NCBI RefSeq assembly: GCF_900142975.1
Contig: NZ_LT670848.1
Span: forward strand, 2,728,001 to 2,792,000
Direction: 5' to 3'
Length of the DNA stretch: 64,000 nt
From: Salegentibacter salegens
GTDB taxonomy: Bacteria > Bacteroidota > Bacteroidia > Flavobacteriales > Flavobacteriaceae
Positions 44,640-53,878 of the stretch are shown here, one piece after another. Every line of letters starts with the position of its first letter. The first letter of the stretch is position 1. Below the pieces are notes generated by a model. That model ran no database searches. It saw nothing but the letters and a program-made list of their open reading frames with translations, and was not told the DNA's origin. The translations under genes were made by a program, and so were the position numbers.

Positions 44640-45892
44640 TTTGCCTGTTCTTCAAGCTGAAATACTTTCTGGATCAATTCCAGGCTTTCATCGGTAGTTG
44701 TTGAATCTCCTTTTAAATGATTGGCAAAGTGTTTCATTATTTTTTGAATAATCCTGTCGCTCACAATTTCGGCCTGCTCATCGTTGAAATCTGAAATTTT
44801 TCTACGCTGAAAATCAAGTTCAGCATCTTTCATACTTCTAAGCTTTTTCTTTAAAGCTTTTATGGTAGGCGCGAATTTTCGCGTTTCCAACCATTTATTA
44901 AAATCGGTTTCTACTTCTTTAATTATCGCTTCTGCGTCAGGAATAAATTGCTTTCTGCGTTCTAAATTCTGATCGGTGATTTTAGAAAGCTGATCCAGGT
45001 GAACCAATTTTACGTTAAGCAAATGCGCTACATCTTCTGAAACATTCTTAGGTATAGAAAGGTCTAAAACCAATAAATCTTTGTTAGAGTAGATTAATTC
45101 CTTAGAAATAGTGGGGTTTTGTGCTCCGGTAGCGACAATTAAAATATCGGTATTTCTAATTTCGGCCTGTAAATCGGCGTAATCTTTTACAATAAGATTG
45201 AATTTCCCTGCAATACGTTCCGCTTTATCTTTGGTGCGGTTAATAAGGGTAATATGAGTGTTTTGCGTATGCTTTATAAGATTTTCGCAGGTGTTTCTCC
45301 CAATTTTACCGGTTCCAAAAAGCAAAATATTTTTTTCAGAAACATTAGGCACATTATTCAAAATATATTGAACCGAAGCAAAGGATACTGAAGTTGCGCC
45401 TGTAGAAATTTCGGTTTCATTTTTAATACGCTTACTTGCCTGGATTACCGCATTAACCAGTCTTTCTAAAAAAGCATTTACCAACCCACGTTTTTTAGAA
45501 CGGGAAAAAGCAATTTTTAACTGACTAATAATTTCAAAATCGCCAAGAATCTGGCTATCTAAACCGGTTCCTACCCTAAACATATGAGAGATTGCCTGCT
45601 TATTTTTATGCACATAAGCCACTTTTTCAAACTCTTCTACAGTACCATGGGTATGTTCACAAAGTAATTTAATAAGTTGAAAAGGATGTTGTGCAAAACC
45701 GTAAATTTCGGTACGGTTACAGGTGGAAGTTACCAGAATGGCTTCAATACCTTCTTCTTTAGCTTGCTTAAGCAAGCCATTTTTAGTCTCTTCGTTTAAA
45801 CTAAAATGTCCTCTTATCTCTGCATCAGCCTTTTTGTAACTAAGACCTATGGTGTAAAAATGTTTTCCGCTTGCAATTTGATAATCTTCCAT
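44636..45892 (-). CDS. hemA: Glutamyl-tRNA reductase
   Basis: A 418-residue reductase that makes glutamate-1-semialdehyde from glutamyl-tRNA, the first committed step of C5-pathway heme synthesis. The catalytic cysteine is Cys58 in TSTCNRTEIYG. The NADPH domain has LLFGTGKIGRNTCENL. It is the first gene of the heme operon. A -7 box (TAATTTTG, minus strand, 45923-45916) lies 23 bases upstream. The next enzyme, HemL, is not in this window. Confidence 0.97.
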   Translation of the reverse strand: MEDYQIASGKHFYTIGLSYKKADAEIRGHFSLNEETKNGLLKQAKEEGIEAILVTSTCNRTEIYGFAQHPFQLIKLLCEHTHGTVEEFEKVAYVHKNKQAISHMFRVGTGLDSQILGDFEIISQLKIAFSRSKKRGLVNAFLERLVNAVIQASKRIKNETEISTGATSVSFASVQYILNNVPNVSEKNILLFGTGKIGRNTCENLIKHTQNTHITLINRTKDKAERIAGKFNLIVKDYADLQAEIRNTDILIVATGAQNPTISKELIYSNKDLLVLDLSIPKNVSEDVAHLLNVKLVHLDQLSKITDQNLERRKQFIPDAEAIIKEVETDFNKWLETRKFAPTIKALKKKLRSMKDAELDFQRRKISDFNDEQAEIVSDRIIQKIMKHFANHLKGDSTTTDESLELIQKVFQLEEQAK

Positions 45893-45915
45893 GAACCTAT
45901 TTAGGGTATTCGTGG

Positions 45916-45923
45916 CAAAATTA
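45916..45923 (-). promoter_or_regulatory. -7 element of the hem operon
   Basis: On the minus strand this reads TAATTTTG, matching TAnnTTTG, 23 bases before the hemA start. T-rich stretches further upstream could act as the -33 box, but none is a clean match. Confidence 0.45.
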
Positions 45924-46018
45924 AACTAATCCTAATCCAAAAAGTAACGCTCAAAGTACTTTTTGTATCGCTTTCAGTTATTTTAGGTTTTTTATAACTT
46001 TAAAAAGCGGTAAATACT

Positions 46019-46026
46019 TACTTTTG
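46019..46026 (+). promoter_or_regulatory. -7 element of the AraC-type regulator gene
   Basis: TACTTTTG matches TAnnTTTG perfectly, 66 bases before the regulator start. The 7-1-7 palindrome lies between it and the gene. Confidence 0.45.
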
Positions 46027-46056
46027 CAGTAGTGATAGTCGGTTTGGAGCAATTAG

Positions 46057-46073
46057 TTTAGAATTATTCTAAA
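46057..46073. promoter_or_regulatory. Fur/PerR-like 7-1-7 operator
   Basis: TTTAGAATTATTCTAAA is a perfect palindrome (8-1-8) that contains TTAGAAT-T-ATTCTAA, close to Fur and PerR boxes (TTATAATnATTATAA for PerR). It lies about 31 bases past the -7 box and 20 bases before the ATG, a place suited to repression of the AraC-type gene. Confidence 0.5.
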
Positions 46074-46092
46074 TAGTCTAAAATATAAAAAT

Positions 46093-46992
46093 ATGATCTT
46101 AGAAGATAAAAATAACGCTGTAGGATTTATTGAGGAGTTGAAGATTGAGGATGGTTTTTATCTTTTAAAGTTTCAAAATGAAACTACTGAAAATCAGAAA
46201 ATTATTAGGAACATAGATAGTAGTTTTATCCAGTTTCATTTTAATCTAAAAGGAGCCAGCAAGTTTCTGTTTAATAACAACAATTATGAACTTCCGCTTC
46301 AGGGAGAAAGTTCGTTGTTGCTATACAATCCGCAGCAAGACCTACCGCTTAACCTTATATTAGAACCAAATTCCTGGTTAATTTCGCTGGTAATTTCTAT
46401 TAAAAAATTCCACTCCCTTTTTTCACAGGAAGCCGGTTATATTACGTTTTTAAGTGCCGATAACAAGGATAAAAAATATTATAAAGATGCGCCAATTTCT
46501 CCATCTATGGCCATTGTGCTCAACCAGGTTATGAATTTTAATCTTACCCCAAGTATTAAAAATCTCTATTTTAAAGGAAAAGCATACGAATTGTTGAGTT
46601 TGTATTTTAATAGAACCGAAGATCCTAACGTAGAACAATGTCCATTTCTTAGTGACGAAGAAAATATCATTAAAATTAGAAAAGCCAAGGATATTGTAAT
46701 TTCCAGGATGGCCGAGCCGCCTTCGCTTCAGGAATTATCAGATGAAATTGGGCTGAGCCTTAAAAAGCTTAAAGAAGGTTTTAAACAAATTTATGGCGAT
46801 TCGGTGTACAGTTTTCTTTTCGATTATAAAATGGAATATGCCCGAAAACTTTTAGATAGTGGCGATTATAATGTGAACGAAGTTGGTTTAAAAGTGGGTT
46901 ACAGTACAGCGAGTCATTTTATTGCTGCTTTCAAGAAAAAATTCGGGACTACGCCCAAGAAATATATTATGTCTTTAACTTCAAATTCTTAG
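46093..46992 (+). CDS. AraC family regulator (PchR-like)
   Basis: A 299-residue regulator with an N-terminal sensing domain (about 1-190) and a C-terminal double helix-turn-helix (about 205-295: PSLQELSDEIGLSLKKLKEGFKQIYG, VNEVGLKVGYSTASHFIAAFKKKFGTTPKKY, partly quoted). The N-terminal part resembles PchR-type regulators of iron and siderophore genes. It sits between divergent heme genes with a Fur/PerR-like palindrome in its leader, so iron, heme or peroxide control of the locus is plausible. It precedes thuA by 4 bases. Confidence 0.85.
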   Translation: MILEDKNNAVGFIEELKIEDGFYLLKFQNETTENQKIIRNIDSSFIQFHFNLKGASKFLFNNNNYELPLQGESSLLLYNPQQDLPLNLILEPNSWLISLVISIKKFHSLFSQEAGYITFLSADNKDKKYYKDAPISPSMAIVLNQVMNFNLTPSIKNLYFKGKAYELLSLYFNRTEDPNVEQCPFLSDEENIIKIRKAKDIVISRMAEPPSLQELSDEIGLSLKKLKEGFKQIYGDSVYSFLFDYKMEYARKLLDSGDYNVNEVGLKVGYSTASHFIAAFKKKFGTTPKKYIMSLTSNS

Positions 46993-46996
46993 AATT

Positions 46997-47749
46997 ATGT
47001 TTAGAAATTTTTTTGCTGTTTATATTTTCATATTCCTGGGTCTAAATTCAGGATATACCCAGGAGCCGGAAAATAAAGATGAAAAAGATAAAAAGGAAGT
47101 CCTTGTTTTTTATAAAACTGAGGGTTTCTGGCATAATTCTATTCCTACAGGTAGAAATTTTATTGAAGAGCTGGGGGGAGCGCACGATTTTAAAGTCACC
47201 TCCACTAAAGATGCCAGCGATTTTCAAAGTGATGACCTTAAAAATTATGATTTAGTAGTTTTTTTAAATACCACAGGAAATGTTTTTGATAAAAAAGAAC
47301 AGGAAGGTTTTAAAAATTATATAGAAAATGGTGGTAATTTCTTCGGAATTCACGCTGCTGCAGATACCGAAGGCGATTGGTCCTGGTTTGTAGAACTGGT
47401 AGGTGGCTTTTTTGATGGGCATCCAGAAGTTCAAAAGGCTGATATTAAATTAAATATGCCTGGGCATCCCGCGGTCTCTTATTTACCCAAAGTTTGGAGC
47501 AGAACCGATGAATGGTATAACTACAAGAACCTAAACCCTGAAACGCAGGTGCTGTTGTATCTGGACGAGAATTCTTACCAGGGCGGCACTAACGGGGAGG
47601 AACACCCTATTGCCTGGTTTAGGGAAACCGACCACGGCGGAGTTTCAATTTATACTGGTTTGGGACACACCATTCAGTCTTATATTGAGCCATTATTTCA
47701 GGAACATATTTTAAGATCTATTTTATTTGCTTTGGGAGAAGAAAAATAG
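46997..47749 (+). CDS. Secreted ThuA domain protein
   Basis: A 250-residue protein with a signal peptide (FFAVYIFIFLGLNSGYTQ) and a ThuA-like class I amidotransferase-fold domain: VLVFYKTEGFWHNSI, FFGIHAAADTEGDWSWF, EHPIAWFRETDHGGVSIYTGLGHT (partly). ThuA-like proteins are tied to sugar, especially trehalose-type, metabolism, but the secreted Bacteroidota forms are uncharacterised. It follows the AraC-type gene by 4 bases and is probably cotranscribed. Confidence 0.82.
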   Translation: MFRNFFAVYIFIFLGLNSGYTQEPENKDEKDKKEVLVFYKTEGFWHNSIPTGRNFIEELGGAHDFKVTSTKDASDFQSDDLKNYDLVVFLNTTGNVFDKKEQEGFKNYIENGGNFFGIHAAADTEGDWSWFVELVGGFFDGHPEVQKADIKLNMPGHPAVSYLPKVWSRTDEWYNYKNLNPETQVLLYLDENSYQGGTNGEEHPIAWFRETDHGGVSIYTGLGHTIQSYIEPLFQEHILRSILFALGEEK

Positions 47750-47811
47750 CCGCTCTATTAAGGTATAAAAAACAGTAATAAGTAATTGAAATTCCCCGGA
47801 ATAATTAATCT

Positions 47812-47819
47812 TATTTTTG
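47812..47819 (+). promoter_or_regulatory. Possible -7 element upstream of hemH
   Basis: TATTTTTG matches TAnnTTTG perfectly, 118 bases before hemH. The gap of 188 bases after thuA supports a separate promoter, though the long leader holds nothing else that I recognise. Confidence 0.4.
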
Positions 47820-47937
47820 AATTGAAACCAGAATATAGTGCTGGACGAAAAATTAGCATTATAGAGGGAGATAATTATTAGCCTGTAAAGAATTCCCAAT
47901 GCACGGGTGAATTTTAAACAGATGAAAAAGAAAAATT

Positions 47938-48972
47938 ATGAGTAAAGGCGTACTATTGGTTAATTTGGGCTCTCCAAAAAGCACCGACCCTAAAGATGTA
48001 AAAGAATACCTGGACGAATTTTTAATGGACGAACGTGTAATTGACGTTCCTTACTGGGCCAGAGTACTTTTGGTAAGAGGAATTGTTTTAAATACAAGAC
48101 CAAAAAAATCGGCTGCAGCTTACCAGAAGATCTGGTGGGACGAGGGCTCGCCGCTAATTGTTTTATCAGAACGCCTTCAGGGTAAAATGGATAAAAATAC
48201 ATCTGTACCAATCTCCTTGGCGATGCGTTATGGAGAACCAAGTATAAAATCGGGACTTCAGGAATTACACGATAAAGGGGTAGATGAAGTATTGCTTTTC
48301 CCATTGTATCCTCAATTCGCGATGGCCACTACAGAAACTATTCTGGTTTTAGCCGAAGAGCTTCGAAAAGAACATTTCCCTGAAATGCAGTTTACTACAA
48401 TGCCGCCTTTTTATAATCACTCCGATTATATTCGCGTTTTAGCTGAAAGTATTTCAGAAAAATTAAAAGGAAAAGATTTTCAGCATTTACTATTTTCATA
48501 TCACGGTGTTCCCGAGCGGCATATTAGAAAAAGCGATGTCACAAAATCCCATTGTAAAATTGATGGTAGTTGTTGCCAAACGGCTTCAGCAGCGCACCAG
48601 TTCTGTTATCGTCACCAGTGTTTTGAAACTACCAGGCAGGTAGCAGAATATTTAGAACTTAAAGAAAATTCTTATAGTGTTTCCTTTCAGTCCCGTTTAG
48701 GATTCGATCCGTGGTTACAGCCTTATACCGATAGAACGATAGAGCGTTTTGGAAAACAAGGAATGAAAAAACTGGCCGTTGTAACTCCTGCTTTTGTTTC
48801 AGATTGCCTTGAAACTTTAGAAGAAATCGCGATGGAAGGAGAAGAAATTTTTCACGAAGTTGGTGGTGAGGAATTTACCGTGGTTCCCTGCCTAAATGAT
48901 CGTGACGATTGGGTAAATGTACTTTCCCGTTGGGTAGACGAATGGGCACACCAAAAGCCCGTTGAAGCGTAA
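47938..48972 (+). CDS. hemH: Ferrochelatase
   Basis: A 344-residue HemH, which inserts ferrous iron into protoporphyrin IX. The N-terminal VLLVNLGSPKSTDPKDV and the catalytic-histidine motif LLFSYHGVPERHIRKSD are present. The C-terminal ECLETLEEI-type motif appears as DCLETLEEIAMEGEE. It overlaps the MATE gene by one base. Confidence 0.96.
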   Translation: MSKGVLLVNLGSPKSTDPKDVKEYLDEFLMDERVIDVPYWARVLLVRGIVLNTRPKKSAAAYQKIWWDEGSPLIVLSERLQGKMDKNTSVPISLAMRYGEPSIKSGLQELHDKGVDEVLLFPLYPQFAMATTETILVLAEELRKEHFPEMQFTTMPPFYNHSDYIRVLAESISEKLKGKDFQHLLFSYHGVPERHIRKSDVTKSHCKIDGSCCQTASAAHQFCYRHQCFETTRQVAEYLELKENSYSVSFQSRLGFDPWLQPYTDRTIERFGKQGMKKLAVVTPAFVSDCLETLEEIAMEGEEIFHEVGGEEFTVVPCLNDRDDWVNVLSRWVDEWAHQKPVEA

Positions 48973-50324
48973 TGGCTTCGGTAAATTCTCGAAATCTTGG
49001 AGAAAAACCAATAGGTAAATTACTTGTACAGCAAGCGGCACCGGCTTCGGTAGGAATTCTGGTAATGTCGCTCAATATTTTAATCGATACTATTTTTGTA
49101 GGAAACTGGATTGGCTCTACCGCTATTGCAGCGATAAATGTAGTGCTCCCGGTTTCGTTTTTTATCGCCGCCCTGGGTATGGCTATTGGAATTGGCGGTT
49201 CTTCAATAATATCAAGAGCTCTGGGGGCCGATGATCGTAAAAAAGCACTTAAAACCTTCGGAAACCAGATAAGCCTCACGTTAATTCTTACCATTGGTTT
49301 AGTAATTATCGGACTTATTTTCGTGAATTCTCTTATTCCGGCTTTTGGCGGAAAGGGTGCTATTTTTGAACCTGCAAAAGTTTATTATACCATTGTTCTT
49401 TATGGAGTGCCCTTCCTCGCGCTTTGTATGATGGGGAATACGGTGATTCGTGCCGAGGGGAAACCAAAATTCGCGATGATCGCGATGATTATCCCTTCGG
49501 TGGCAAATTTACTTTTAGATTATATTTTCATTAACCAAATGGAACTTGGCATGTGGGGAGCGGCCTGGGCTACCACGGTTTCTTATCTCTTTTGTTTCGC
49601 GTATATTTTCTGGTTTTTTCTTTCCAAAAATTCTGAGTTAAGAATCAGTTTGCCAGATTTTGGACTTAATAAATCTATACTAAGGGAAATTGGGTCTCTT
49701 GGTTTTGTTACACTATCCAGGCAGGCCGTAGTAAGTGTAATTTACCTGCTTATGAATAATATTTTATTTGATCTTGGCGGGGAAGATGCTGTGGCAATCT
49801 ATGCGATTATCGCACGAATGTTAATGTTTGCCTTGTTTCCGGTACTGGGTGTTACGCAAGGATTTTTGCCAATTGCGGGGTTTAATTATGGCGCCGAAAA
49901 ATATCAAAGGGTAAAGAAAAGTATTAATACCGCAATTCTATATGCCTGCGGATTAGGCTTACTTGTCTTCGCGGGAATTATGTTTTTTTCTGAAGAAATT
50001 GTTCGCATTTTCACTAAAAATCCAACAATTATTGCGGAAACTCCAGGTGCCATGCGCTGGGTTTTTGCAGCGACTCCCATTGTTGCAATTCAACTTATTG
50101 GTGCTGCTTATTTTCAAGCCGTAGGAAAAGCAGTGCCGGCCTTACTGCTTACTTTATCAAGACAGGGCTTCTTTTTTATTCCGCTAATTTTAATTCTCCC
50201 AAATTATTTTGGAGAAATTGGCGTGTGGATCTCATTTCCTATAGCCGATTTACTTTCCACAGTGGTTACTGCCTATTTTTTAAACCGGGAAATGAGATTA
50301 AAATTGAAACCGAAAACCTCCTGA
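48972..50324 (+). CDS. MATE family efflux transporter
   Basis: A 450-residue inner-membrane transporter with about 12 helices. It has the MATE-type start LLVQQAAPASVGILVMSLNILIDTIFVG (partly) and the GIGGSSIISRALGADD repeat. These proteins export drugs or metabolites using Na+ or H+ gradients. It is coupled to hemH by a one-base overlap. Export of a porphyrin or heme-related compound would be an attractive but untested idea. Confidence 0.9.
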   Translation: MASVNSRNLGEKPIGKLLVQQAAPASVGILVMSLNILIDTIFVGNWIGSTAIAAINVVLPVSFFIAALGMAIGIGGSSIISRALGADDRKKALKTFGNQISLTLILTIGLVIIGLIFVNSLIPAFGGKGAIFEPAKVYYTIVLYGVPFLALCMMGNTVIRAEGKPKFAMIAMIIPSVANLLLDYIFINQMELGMWGAAWATTVSYLFCFAYIFWFFLSKNSELRISLPDFGLNKSILREIGSLGFVTLSRQAVVSVIYLLMNNILFDLGGEDAVAIYAIIARMLMFALFPVLGVTQGFLPIAGFNYGAEKYQRVKKSINTAILYACGLGLLVFAGIMFFSEEIVRIFTKNPTIIAETPGAMRWVFAATPIVAIQLIGAAYFQAVGKAVPALLLTLSRQGFFFIPLILILPNYFGEIGVWISFPIADLLSTVVTAYFLNREMRLKLKPKTS

Positions 50325-50355
50325 TATTTCTTCCTGAGAAAAAATCATAAATCGC

Positions 50356-50363
50356 TATCTTTG
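50356..50363 (+). promoter_or_regulatory. -7 element of the toxin-antitoxin pair
   Basis: TATCTTTG matches TAnnTTTG perfectly, 19 bases before the antitoxin start. The module therefore seems to carry its own promoter. Confidence 0.5.
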
Positions 50364-50382
50364 TTAGAAAGCTGAAAATACC

Positions 50383-50652
50383 ATGGATAGAAATGCTTTA
50401 AAAATAACACTGATTCAAAAAATTATTGATTGTAATGATGAGACTTTGCTTAGGGAAATTGAGGAACTATTGCAAGAAGTAAATGCAAATGAACCTGGAG
50501 GAGATTATGAAGTAGAACGTTCTAACTCGGTGGTCCCAGATCGAATTTATTCGGAACTGGAAAAAGATTTTAAAGCTTATCAGAGTGAAGAAATACAATC
50601 AGAATCCTGGGAAAAAGTTGAGCGTGAGCTGAAAGAAAAATATGGATTATAA
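50383..50652 (+). CDS. Putative antitoxin of a ParE/RelE module
   Basis: An 89-residue acidic, helical protein (MDRNALKITLIQKIIDCNDETLLREIEELL at the start, partly quoted) that overlaps the toxin gene by 11 bases. Size, charge and order fit antitoxins of type II modules in Bacteroidota. No clear DNA-binding motif is visible. The call rests on its partner. Confidence 0.75.
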   Translation: MDRNALKITLIQKIIDCNDETLLREIEELLQEVNANEPGGDYEVERSNSVVPDRIYSELEKDFKAYQSEEIQSESWEKVERELKEKYGL

Positions 50653-50929
50653 GATAAGGATTTTACCCAGGGCGAAGTTAGAAATAAATGATGCTTTTAA
50701 ATGGTATTCATCCAGGAATCTTAAACCAGGGAAAGAACTTTTAAAAGAAATCAACTTAATATATGATCTTTTGCTTTTTGATCCTTTTTTATTCAAAAAA
50801 AATGAGCAAAACTACAGGGAGGTGCCATTAAGAAAATTTCCTTTTCTCATTATTTACAGAATTTTTAAAGATGAAGTTTTAATTCAATCTGTCTTCCACA
50901 CCCACCAAAACCCAACCAAAAAACCATAA
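50642..50929 (+). CDS. ParE/RelE-superfamily toxin
   Basis: A 95-residue basic protein with the ParE-like pattern of an N-terminal helix (ARAELEINDAFKWYSSRN-like, here AKLEINDAFKWYSSRN) and C-terminal strands (REVPLRKFPFLIIYRIFKDEVLIQSVFHTHQNP, partly). ParE toxins poison gyrase and RelE cuts mRNA; which applies here cannot be told. hemJ starts 3 bases after the stop. Confidence 0.85.
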   Translation: MDYKIRILPRAKLEINDAFKWYSSRNLKPGKELLKEINLIYDLLLFDPFLFKKNEQNYREVPLRKFPFLIIYRIFKDEVLIQSVFHTHQNPTKKP

Positions 50930-50932
50930 TTT

Positions 50933-51484
50933 GTGATAGAATATTACCAGTATATAAAAGCTTTGCACCTTATTTTTGTAATCACCTGGTTTGCCGGTCT
51001 TTTTTATATTCCGCGTTTATTTATTTACCATATAGAAGCGATTCAAAAACCTGAACCCGATAAAAGTATTCTCACTTCACAGTTTAAGGTAATGACTAAA
51101 AGGCTTTGGTATATTATTACCTGGCCCTCGGCTATTTTGGCGAGTGTGTTTGCTTTTCTTTTACTTCATTTAGCGCCGGGATGGCTTTCGCAAGATTGGA
51201 TGTTGGTAAAACTGGGCTTCGTTGTGCTACTGTATGCCTATCATATTAAATGTCACCTCATTTTTAAAGAACTTCAAAACGATGTGGTGAAATGGACTTC
51301 CAACCAGATGAGATTATGGAATGAGGGTTCTACTTTAATCCTTTTTGCCGTTATTTTTTTAGTGATTGTAAAGGATGCTATCAACTGGATCTATGGAGTT
51401 TTAGGGATTTTTCTATTGGCAGGAATGCTAATGTTGGGCATTAAAATTTATAAGCGAATTAGAACTAAAAACCCCGATGCCTAA
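50933..51484 (+). CDS. hemJ: Protoporphyrinogen oxidase HemJ
   Basis: A 183-residue membrane protein with about four to five helices. Its N-terminal KALHLIFVITWFAGLFYIPRLFIYH is the hallmark of HemJ, with the conserved histidine. HemJ turns protoporphyrinogen IX into protoporphyrin IX where HemG and HemY are absent. Automatic annotation often calls it CopD-like. The start codon is GTG. It lies right after a toxin gene in an otherwise heme-related region. Confidence 0.85.
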   Translation: MIEYYQYIKALHLIFVITWFAGLFYIPRLFIYHIEAIQKPEPDKSILTSQFKVMTKRLWYIITWPSAILASVFAFLLLHLAPGWLSQDWMLVKLGFVVLLYAYHIKCHLIFKELQNDVVKWTSNQMRLWNEGSTLILFAVIFLVIVKDAINWIYGVLGIFLLAGMLMLGIKIYKRIRTKNPDA

Positions 51485-51523
51485 TTGGTGTGATAATTGA
51501 TTAATTTGCGCTAATAATCGTTT

Positions 51524-52978
51524 ATGAAGCTTTCAAAACTTTCCTTAAGTACCCGCATATTTATCTCCATGATTTTATTGGTGTTGGGAGCTTCAATTTT
51601 AATTGTGGGTATCACGGTTTATCAATACAAACTGGAAGCCGAAAACTATCACCGTGAGCGACTGGAAAGAAAGGAACAGGCTATTAGGGAAAATATAAAG
51701 TTTATTCTCGCAAGTACTACGTATCTTATTAATACCGAAAATATTGATATGATCTTTGGGGAGCGGAATAAGATTCACGAAATGGCCCAGGTGCACGAGA
51801 TGCAAATTAACATTTATGATTTTAAGGGCCAGCTTTCAATAAAATCAGACCAGTCTTTTTTTAGAGATACTACAGATAATCAACTGGATAAAGATATTCT
51901 ACGAAAACTGGAACGTTCAGAGAGCAAGCGGTATATCGAAAAAACCGAAATTAACGGCCAAAAATTTCAATCTTCATATTCTTATATAGTAGATAAAAAA
52001 TTTAAACCCCTTGCTATACTGTATCTTCCCTATGTTCAAGATGATACGGTTTTAAATCGGGATTTGAATAATTTTCTTTTGAGAATGCTCGAGGTGTATT
52101 TGTTCATGCTTGCTTTGGCAATTATTATGTCTTATTTCCTGTCGAAATATATCACTAAATCCCTTAAGATTATTTCTGATAAAATTACCGAAACTCGTTT
52201 GGATAAGCGAAACCAGAAGATAGATATCACCAACGCTTCCGAAGAAATTTATACCCTCGTGGCCGCTTATAACAGTATGATAGACGAGCTGGAAGAAAGT
52301 GCCGTAAAACTGGCAGCCGGAGAAAGAGAGCAAGCCTGGCGCGAAATGGCCAAACAGGTGGCACACGAGATCAAAAACCCACTAACTCCAATGCGATTAA
52401 GCGTACAAAGTTTTGAACGAAATTTTGACAGAAATGATCCTGAAATTGAAGCAAAAGTTGGTGAATATGCTAAAACGCTTATTAACCAAATAGACACCAT
52501 GAGCTCTATTGCTGAAGCTTTTTCAAATTTTGCAAAAATGCCTGCTCAGCAAAACGAAATGCTAAATGTTCCGAAAATTGTTAAACTGGCGCTTGATATT
52601 TTTAATGAAGATTATATTCAATTTTCCAGTGAAAAAGAAGAAATTCTAGCCAAATTTGATCGTACACAGCTAATTAGAGTGATTACGAATTTGGTAAAAA
52701 ACGCTATTCAGGCAATGGATGGGCAGAAAAATCCGCGTATAATGGTAAGTATACACGAAGAAGCATCAGATGTTTTTGTGATAATTTCAGATAATGGAGC
52801 GGGGATTTCCGAAGAAAATATAGAGAAGGTTTTTGAACCTAAATTCACCACTAAATCTAGCGGAATGGGCCTTGGCCTGGCGATGGTAAAGAATATTGTG
52901 GAAACCTATAACGGAAGTATTACCTTTACTTCCAGGTCTGGAAAAGGCACTACTTTTAAGTTGCGTTTTCCTAAATAA
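51524..52978 (+). CDS. Sensor histidine kinase (NtrY-like)
   Basis: A 484-residue membrane kinase. There are two membrane helices (about 12-32 and 185-207) around a 150-residue periplasmic sensor, then HAMP (about 208-265), HisKA with the phosphorylated histidine in [19 protein letters not shown] (about His280) and a HATPase domain ([34 protein letters not shown]). The H-box form is typical of NtrY-like kinases. No response regulator gene is adjacent, so its partner is unknown. Confidence 0.9.
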   Translation: MKLSKLSLSTRIFISMILLVLGASILIVGITVYQYKLEAENYHRERLERKEQAIRENIKFILASTTYLINTENIDMIFGERNKIHEMAQVHEMQINIYDFKGQLSIKSDQSFFRDTTDNQLDKDILRKLERSESKRYIEKTEINGQKFQSSYSYIVDKKFKPLAILYLPYVQDDTVLNRDLNNFLLRMLEVYLFMLALAIIMSYFLSKYITKSLKIISDKITETRLDKRNQKIDITNASEEIYTLVAAYNSMIDELEESAVKLAAGEREQAWREMAKQVAHEIKNPLTPMRLSVQSFERNFDRNDPEIEAKVGEYAKTLINQIDTMSSIAEAFSNFAKMPAQQNEMLNVPKIVKLALDIFNEDYIQFSSEKEEILAKFDRTQLIRVITNLVKNAIQAMDGQKNPRIMVSIHEEASDVFVIISDNGAGISEENIEKVFEPKFTTKSSGMGLGLAMVKNIVETYNGSITFTSRSGKGTTFKLRFPK

Positions 52979-53003
52979 TAAGTAACGAACCAAAATTTTA
53001 AAT

Positions 53004-53786
53004 ATGGAATTCGAAAATATTTTAACCGAAAATAACGACGGTATTTTACAAATTATCATTAACCGTCCTAAAAAATTAAACGCTTTAAACCGCGATACAA
53101 TTGAAGAATTGCACCAGGCTTTTACTGAAGCAAAAGAAGATCGCGAAGTAAAAGTGATCATCTTAACTGGAACCGGCGAAAAAGCTTTTGTTGCCGGTGC
53201 CGATATTAGTGAATTCGCCGATTTCTCCCCCGAAGAAGGCCGCGAACTTGCAGCTGAAGGCCAGGCGAAATTATTCGATCTTGTAGCGAATTTTCCAAAA
53301 CCGGTTATCGCCGCAGTAAACGGTTTTGCCCTTGGCGGCGGACTCGAATTGGCAATGGCTGCTCATTTCAGGATTGCTAGCGATAACGCAAAAATGGGAC
53401 TTCCCGAAACTTCTCTTGGCGTTGTTCCTGGTTATGGTGGTACGCAGCGGCTTCCGCAATTGGTAGGAAAAGGCCGCGCGATGGAAATGATCATGACCGC
53501 CGGAATGATAGATGCCAACCAGGCGCTTCAGTATAACCTGGTGAATCACGTTTGTGAACCTGAAGAATTGATAGAATTTACCGAAAAAATTGCCGAAAAA
53601 ATTATGAAGAATTCGTTAGTGGCTATAAGCGCCGCAATTCGAGCTATAAATTCTAATTACGAAGATGGTGTAAACGGATTTGAAGTGGAAATTAGTGAAT
53701 TTGGAAATTCTTTTGGGACCGAAGACTTTGAAGAAGGAACCTCTGCTTTTCTAAATAAACGCAAAGCCGATTTTCCCGGAAATTAA
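53004..53786 (+). CDS. Enoyl-CoA hydratase/isomerase family protein
   Basis: A 260-residue crotonase-fold protein. The oxyanion-hole segments are AFVAGADISEF and NGFALGGGLELAMA. Both catalytic glutamates of enoyl-CoA hydratases are kept (LELAMA and LPETSLGVVPGYGGTQRL), so hydration of 2-enoyl-CoA in beta-oxidation is likely. It lies 25 bases after the kinase gene. A strong terminator follows. Confidence 0.92.
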   Translation: MEFENILTENNDGILQIIINRPKKLNALNRDTIEELHQAFTEAKEDREVKVIILTGTGEKAFVAGADISEFADFSPEEGRELAAEGQAKLFDLVANFPKPVIAAVNGFALGGGLELAMAAHFRIASDNAKMGLPETSLGVVPGYGGTQRLPQLVGKGRAMEMIMTAGMIDANQALQYNLVNHVCEPEELIEFTEKIAEKIMKNSLVAISAAIRAINSNYEDGVNGFEVEISEFGNSFGTEDFEEGTSAFLNKRKADFPGN

Positions 53787-53792
53787 ATTAAA

Positions 53793-53845
53793 AAGCTTTA
53801 GCATTTAAGAATTTATTCTCTGAATGTTAAAGCTTAGTTTTTATT
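53793..53845 (+). terminator. Terminator after the crotonase gene
   Basis: AAGCTTTAGCATT (53793-53805) pairs with AATGTTAAAGCTT (53823-53835), with one G-T wobble, and is followed by AGTTTTTATTT. Confidence 0.75.
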
Positions 53846-53874
53846 TCCTTAATTGGATATATTCCATAAATTTG
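53844..53874 (+). promoter_or_regulatory. Promoter of the radical SAM gene
   Basis: TTTC (53844-53847) and TAAATTTG (53867-53874) are 19 bases apart. The -7 box ends only 4 bases before the ATG at 53879, so the mRNA should be leaderless. Confidence 0.55.
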
Positions 53875-53878
53875 TAAT

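Noticed and set aside
39085..51484. Laterally acquired heme island
   Set aside because: Base composition and gene style look like the neighbours, and the gene order is plausible for the family; only the four-helix-bundle gene and the toxin pair look inserted.
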